Positions 5,437 to 9,861 of a DNA stretch of 9,861 nucleotides are shown in pieces (within the stretch, counting starts at the first letter, position 1; every line of letters begins with the position of its first letter). The DNA is from an uncultured Eubacteriales bacterium (GTDB lineage Bacteria; Bacillota; Clostridia; UMGS1840): contig USLP01000029.1 of assembly GCA_900555525.1 (NCBI GenBank), positions 1-9,861 of the forward strand, written 5' to 3'. The notes under the pieces were generated by a model, which was not told where the DNA came from, searched no databases, and saw only the letters and a program-made list of their open reading frames with translations. The translations under genes were made by a program, and so were the position numbers.

Positions 5437-6348
5437 TTACACCTCCAAAAGCTTCATAATAAGCGCCATTCTTATATATTTTCCGTTTAAAACCTGCTTG
5501 AAATAGCACGCTCTTTTATCATCGTCAACGCTTACGGAAATTTCGTTTACTCTCGGCAGCGGATGAAGTATACACATATCCTCGGGCGCTTTTTGGAGCT
5601 TTTCGGGAGTAAGCACATACGTATCCTTTAAACGTATATAGTCCGCCTCGTTGAAAAAGCGTTCCTTTTGCACACGTGTCATATACAAAATATCAAGTTC
5701 ATTCATGCTGTCCTCCAAGGACGCCGTTTCAACGTATTCCATGCCGTATTTATCCAAAACGTCATGCTTAACGTAATCGGGAATTACAAGCTCGGGAGGC
5801 GAAATCAAAACAAGCTTTATATTTTCATAACGCGAAAGCGCATTTATAAGCGAATGGACGGTACGTCCAAACTTCAAATCTCCGCAAAAGCCTATCGTTA
5901 AATTTTTAAGCCTACCCTTTTCTCTTTTTATTGTGAGAAGGTCGGTTAAAGTCTGCGTCGGGTGATTATGACCTCCGTCGCCTGCGTTTATTATCGGAAC
6001 GTCCGATTTCATCGAAGCAACCATAGGCGCTCCCTCTTTCGGGTGGCGCATTGCGATTATATCGGCATAACAGCTTACAACCTTAACGGTGTCCGATACG
6101 CTTTCGCCTTTTGATGAGGACGAATTTGCCGCGTCGGAAAATCCGATAACATTGCCGCCGAGCTCCATCATTGCCGCTTCAAAGCTTAAGCGCGTACGTG
6201 TCGACGGCTCGAAAAACAGCGTGGCAAGCTTTTTGCCCCTGCATTTTTCACTGTATTTTTTCGGGTCGTTTATTATATCGTTCGCCGTTTCTATAAGCCC
6301 GTTTATTTCCTCAACGGATAAGTCCATAATATCTATTAAGCTTCTCAT
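5437..6348 (-). CDS. pyrB: Aspartate carbamoyltransferase catalytic subunit PyrB
   Basis: PyrB condenses carbamoyl phosphate and aspartate to carbamoyl aspartate, the first committed step of pyrimidine synthesis. The 303-residue product has the carbamoyl-phosphate motif STRT (49-52), the loop SSSSKGES with Lys80 that reaches the neighbouring subunit, and RHPKEG (101-106). HPTQ (129-132) and the aspartate-side motif HPLPRVNEI near the C terminus are also present. ATG 6348 gives the family start [10 protein letters not shown]. The longer in-frame TTG at 6396 adds 16 residues without a ribosome binding site. GGAAAGGAAAG lies about ten bases upstream of 6348. The 61-base gap to pyrE is the largest in the run and contains an inverted repeat (6394-6406). 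Confidence 0.96.
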   Translation of the reverse strand: MRSLIDIMDLSVEEINGLIETANDIINDPKKYSEKCRGKKLATLFFEPSTRTRLSFEAAMMELGGNVIGFSDAANSSSSKGESVSDTVKVVSCYADIIAMRHPKEGAPMVASMKSDVPIINAGDGGHNHPTQTLTDLLTIKREKGRLKNLTIGFCGDLKFGRTVHSLINALSRYENIKLVLISPPELVIPDYVKHDVLDKYGMEYVETASLEDSMNELDILYMTRVQKERFFNEADYIRLKDTYVLTPEKLQKAPEDMCILHPLPRVNEISVSVDDDKRACYFKQVLNGKYIRMALIMKLLEV

Positions 6349-6357
6349 TTTATAACT

Positions 6358-6371
6358 TTCCTTTCCGTGCC
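6358..6371 (-). promoter_or_regulatory. Shared 14-base initiation element before pyrB
   Basis: On the minus strand this reads GGCACGGAAAGGAA and contains the pyrB ribosome binding site. The identical 14 bases precede pyrK at 9421-9434. The AGGA core explains part of the match; the GGCAC flank is not required for ribosome binding. Confidence 0.45.
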
Positions 6372-6393
6372 TTAAAGCACAATCAACAAAACC

Positions 6394-6406
6394 CAAGTCT
6401 GACTTG
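6394..6406. promoter_or_regulatory. Short palindrome CAAGTC-T-GACTTG between pyrE and pyrB
   Basis: A perfect six-base inverted repeat with a single central base sits just after the pyrE stop. It could be a protein operator or a weak RNA hairpin. On the minus strand it is followed by GGTTTTGTTG, which is a poor U-tract. It lies in the only sizeable gap of the operon, so it may separate pyrBI expression from the genes upstream. No clear -10 box was found between it and pyrB. Confidence 0.25.
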
Positions 6407-6409
6407 CTC

Positions 6410-7048
6410 CTATTTTATCCAGCTTTCGTCTGTTGGATTATCTCTGAATCTTATAAGCCTTTCTTCGTCCTCCGCTTTTATATAGCCTGTCTCAGCGGCA
6501 ACGCGCACAACGGTATCAAAATCCGTAAGGCTTATATTTTTTACATTCTCCGCTTTTAAGCGTTCAAGTCCCTTCTTCATGCCGTAGGTGAATATGCTTG
6601 CAATTCCCAAAACGTCTGCGCCCGCTTCCTTTAAAACGTCATAAACCTCCAAAACGCTTCCGCCGGTTGAAATCAAGTCTTCTATTATAACAACCTTACT
6701 GCCTTTTTCGAGCTTTCCCTCTATTTGGTTTTGTCTGCCGTGGTCTTTTGCTCCCGAACGGACATAACCCATGGGAATACCCAAAATATGCGCCGTTATG
6801 CCTGCGTGGGCGATACCTGCCGTACTCGTTCCCATAAGCGCTTCGCAATCGGGATAGTTTTGCTTAATCGTAAGCGCAAGCGCTGTTTCCACATCATCTC
6901 TTACCTTCGGCGCGGAAAGCGTAAGCCTGTTGTCGCAGTATATGGGACTTTTTATTCCGCTTGCCCATGTAAACGGCTCATCGGGGCGCAAAAATACCGC
7001 TCCTATCGAAAGTAAATCCTTTGCAATAACTTCTCTTATCTCATTCAT
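6410..7048 (-). CDS. pyrE: Orotate phosphoribosyltransferase PyrE
   Basis: PyrE joins orotate and PRPP to give OMP. The 212-residue product carries the PRPP-binding loop [14 protein letters not shown] (119-132). It also has the flexible catalytic loop [16 protein letters not shown] (96-111) with Arg97, Lys101 and His103. The N-terminal [16 protein letters not shown] (27-41) is also typical. The length fits the family. ATG 7048 is 15 bases after the pyrF stop, with AGAGG about ten bases upstream. In the pathway it acts directly before PyrF, whose gene is the upstream neighbour. Confidence 0.96.
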   Translation of the reverse strand: MNEIREVIAKDLLSIGAVFLRPDEPFTWASGIKSPIYCDNRLTLSAPKVRDDVETALALTIKQNYPDCEALMGTSTAGIAHAGITAHILGIPMGYVRSGAKDHGRQNQIEGKLEKGSKVVIIEDLISTGGSVLEVYDVLKEAGADVLGIASIFTYGMKKGLERLKAENVKNISLTDFDTVVRVAAETGYIKAEDEERLIRFRDNPTDESWIK

Positions 7049-7063
7049 TTTTATTGTACCTCT

Positions 7064-7764
7064 CTATATTCCTAAAAATTCATGCTTACATCTTAAATAT
7101 GCTTCTTTCGGGTTCTGCGCCTGCGTTATCGGACGTCCGACAACTATATAGTCGCTTCCCAAAATCCGTGCTTTTTCGGGAGTAGCTATTCTCACCTGGT
7201 CGCCTTTTTCTCCGTCCGCAAAGCGTATACCGGGGGTAACGGTGAGAAAATTCGCTCCGCATACCTCTTTTACTTTTTTCGCCTCCCACGGAGAACATAC
7301 GACGCCGGAAAGTCCTGCCGTTTTCGCATTTTTTGCATAATGCGAAACCGTTTCCTCCATGCTTTTTCCGATTAAAAGCTCATTTGAGAGCATTTCGTCC
7401 GACGTAGACGTAAGCTGTGTTACGCCTATCAGAATCGGATGCGTGCCGTCAGGCTTCGTTAAGCCCTCCAATGCCGCCTCCATCATTTTTATACCGCCCG
7501 ACGTATGAACGTTTACCATATCTGCGTTAAGATTTGATAAAACAGCCATAGCTTTTTTCACCGTGTTCGGTATATCGTGAAGCTTTAAGTCCAAAAACAG
7601 CTTACACCTTCTTGCCTTTAGCTTTTTTACAATTTCGGGGCCTACGGCGTAATAAAGCTCCATACCGATTTTTAAGTACGGCTTTTCATCGCCAAGCTTA
7701 TCCAAAAATTCATACAGCTCGTCTGCGCTTGCAAAGTCGCAGGCAATTATAACATCTTTTTCCA

Positions 7765-7765
<1 letters not shown>
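7064..7765 (-). CDS. pyrF: Orotidine 5'-phosphate decarboxylase PyrF
   Basis: PyrF decarboxylates OMP to UMP, the last step of the pathway. The 233-residue product begins DVIIACDFAS and has the active-site motif DLKLHDIPNT (59-68), with the catalytic Asp59-Lys61-Asp64 set. The C-terminal VVGRPITQAQNP contains the arginine that binds the phosphate. Its length fits the short bacterial form. The ATG shares one base with the pyrD stop (TAATG) and is preceded by a strong AGGAGG nine bases upstream, so translation is likely both coupled and efficient. Confidence 0.97.
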
Positions 7766-9410
<1,645 letters not shown>

Positions 9411-9420
9411 TTTTTCGTCG

Positions 9421-9434
9421 TTCCTTTCCGTGCC
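9421..9434 (-). promoter_or_regulatory. Shared 14-base initiation element before pyrK
   Basis: On the minus strand this reads GGCACGGAAAGGAA, identical to the segment before pyrB (6358-6371). It contains the pyrK ribosome binding site and lies in the pyrC-pyrK gap. The last part (GGAAAGGAACG) also occurs upstream of the thioredoxin-reductase-like gene, at 2794-2804. Confidence 0.45.
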
Positions 9435-9435
9435 A

Positions 9436-9861
9436 TCAAAGATTAAGACTTTCACCTGAGCAAAATGTATATATATTCTTTCCGAAAAGCGTCTCGCCCT
9501 CAAACGGCGTGCTTCTTCCCATTGATTTAAAATTTTCGGGATTGACAACATAGCTTTCCGAAAGATTAAATACGGTAAGGTCTGCTTTTTCGCCTATCTC
9601 TATTTTTGTTCCTATTTTGAAGCGGTTTTTGGGATTTTCATTCATAAGCTCCATAAGCTTTTTAAGGCTTATTATTCCCGTTTTTACAAGATGCGTATAC
9701 AATGCGGAAAAAGACGTTTCAAGCCCGACAACGCCCATAAGGCTGTCCTTAAGCCCTTTTGATTTTTCCTCTTTCGAATGGGGAGCATGGTCGGTCGCAA
9801 TCATATCTATTGTGCCGTCCTTTATACCCTCGATAAGCGCAAGCCTGTCGTCGCGCGAACG
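9436..9861 (-). CDS. pyrC: Dihydroorotase PyrC, C-terminal part (5' end outside the window)
   Basis: Dihydroorotase cyclises carbamoyl aspartate to dihydroorotate, between PyrB and PyrD. The last 141 residues are visible and the frame is open to the window edge. Typical features are DGTIDMIATDHAPHS, with the catalytic Asp-x-His, followed by GVVGLETSFSALYTHLVKTG. The C-terminal ADLTVFNL segment forms part of the amidohydrolase beta-sandwich. The full protein would have about 420-430 residues, so roughly two thirds, with the metal-binding HxH, lie upstream. An ATG at 9804 is internal, not the start. The stop is 25 bases before pyrK. Confidence 0.95.
   Translation of the reverse strand, partial: RSRDDRLALIEGIKDGTIDMIATDHAPHSKEEKSKGLKDSLMGVVGLETSFSALYTHLVKTGIISLKKLMELMNENPKNRFKIGTKIEIGEKADLTVFNLSESYVVNPENFKSMGRSTPFEGETLFGKNIYTFCSGESLNL

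Noticed and set aside
6349..6396. Longer PyrB from TTG 6396
   Set aside because: It has no ribosome binding site, and the family start is MRSLIDI at 6348.
9411..9551. Extended N terminus of PyrK starting at 9551
   Set aside because: It would overlap pyrC and add an arginine-rich tail not seen in PyrK. The ATG at 9410 gives the normal start.

Overview
The window looks like a chromosomal segment of a low-to-moderate-GC clostridial Firmicute, perhaps a gut Oscillospirales/Eubacteriales-type organism. This rests on three things: a class 1B dihydroorotate dehydrogenase (PyrD plus PyrK), a separate zinc-binding PyrI beside PyrB, and a folate/FAD-dependent TrmFO, a combination typical of Clostridia. 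The strong AGGAGG-type ribosome binding sites agree. No 16S or other taxonomic marker is present, so the assignment is inference.

Right part (1913-9861, all minus strand): ten closely packed genes that look like one transcription unit, read right to left: pyrC (cut by the window edge) - pyrK - pyrD - pyrF - pyrE - pyrB - pyrI - trmFO - apbE - thioredoxin-reductase-like gene. Junctions are overlaps of 1-8 nt or gaps of at most 25 nt, except 61 nt between pyrE and pyrB. The first seven supply most of de novo UMP synthesis: aspartate transcarbamoylase (PyrBI), dihydroorotase (PyrC), NAD-linked dihydroorotate dehydrogenase (PyrDK), orotate phosphoribosyltransferase (PyrE) and OMP decarboxylase (PyrF). 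The last three are a tRNA m5U54 methyltransferase, a flavin transferase lipoprotein and an FAD disulfide reductase. Carbamoyl-phosphate synthase, pyrR and the operon leader are not in the window.

Left part (1-1912, plus strand): an accessory, decaying region. It holds an EcsC-like gene with an N-terminal EF-hand/dockerin-like calcium loop, broken by a one-base frameshift. Next is a zinc-ribbon gene broken by a stop and at least two frame changes, then a C-terminal remnant of an IS66-family TnpB. After that comes an AT-rich segment that looks like a promoter followed by a structured leader RNA (18-bp perfect closing inverted repeat, then a terminator). It lies directly upstream of a small HicB-like gene that has no HicA partner. 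Short dispersed repeats (a 15-bp perfect hairpin and two copies of a permuted repeat) mark this region.

The observations most worth a second look are the putative leader RNA/attenuator upstream of the orphan HicB-like gene (1375-1618) and the thioredoxin-reductase-like enzyme, which keeps its CxxC but lacks a recognisable NADPH-binding signature. No CRISPR array, rRNA or tRNA was seen.
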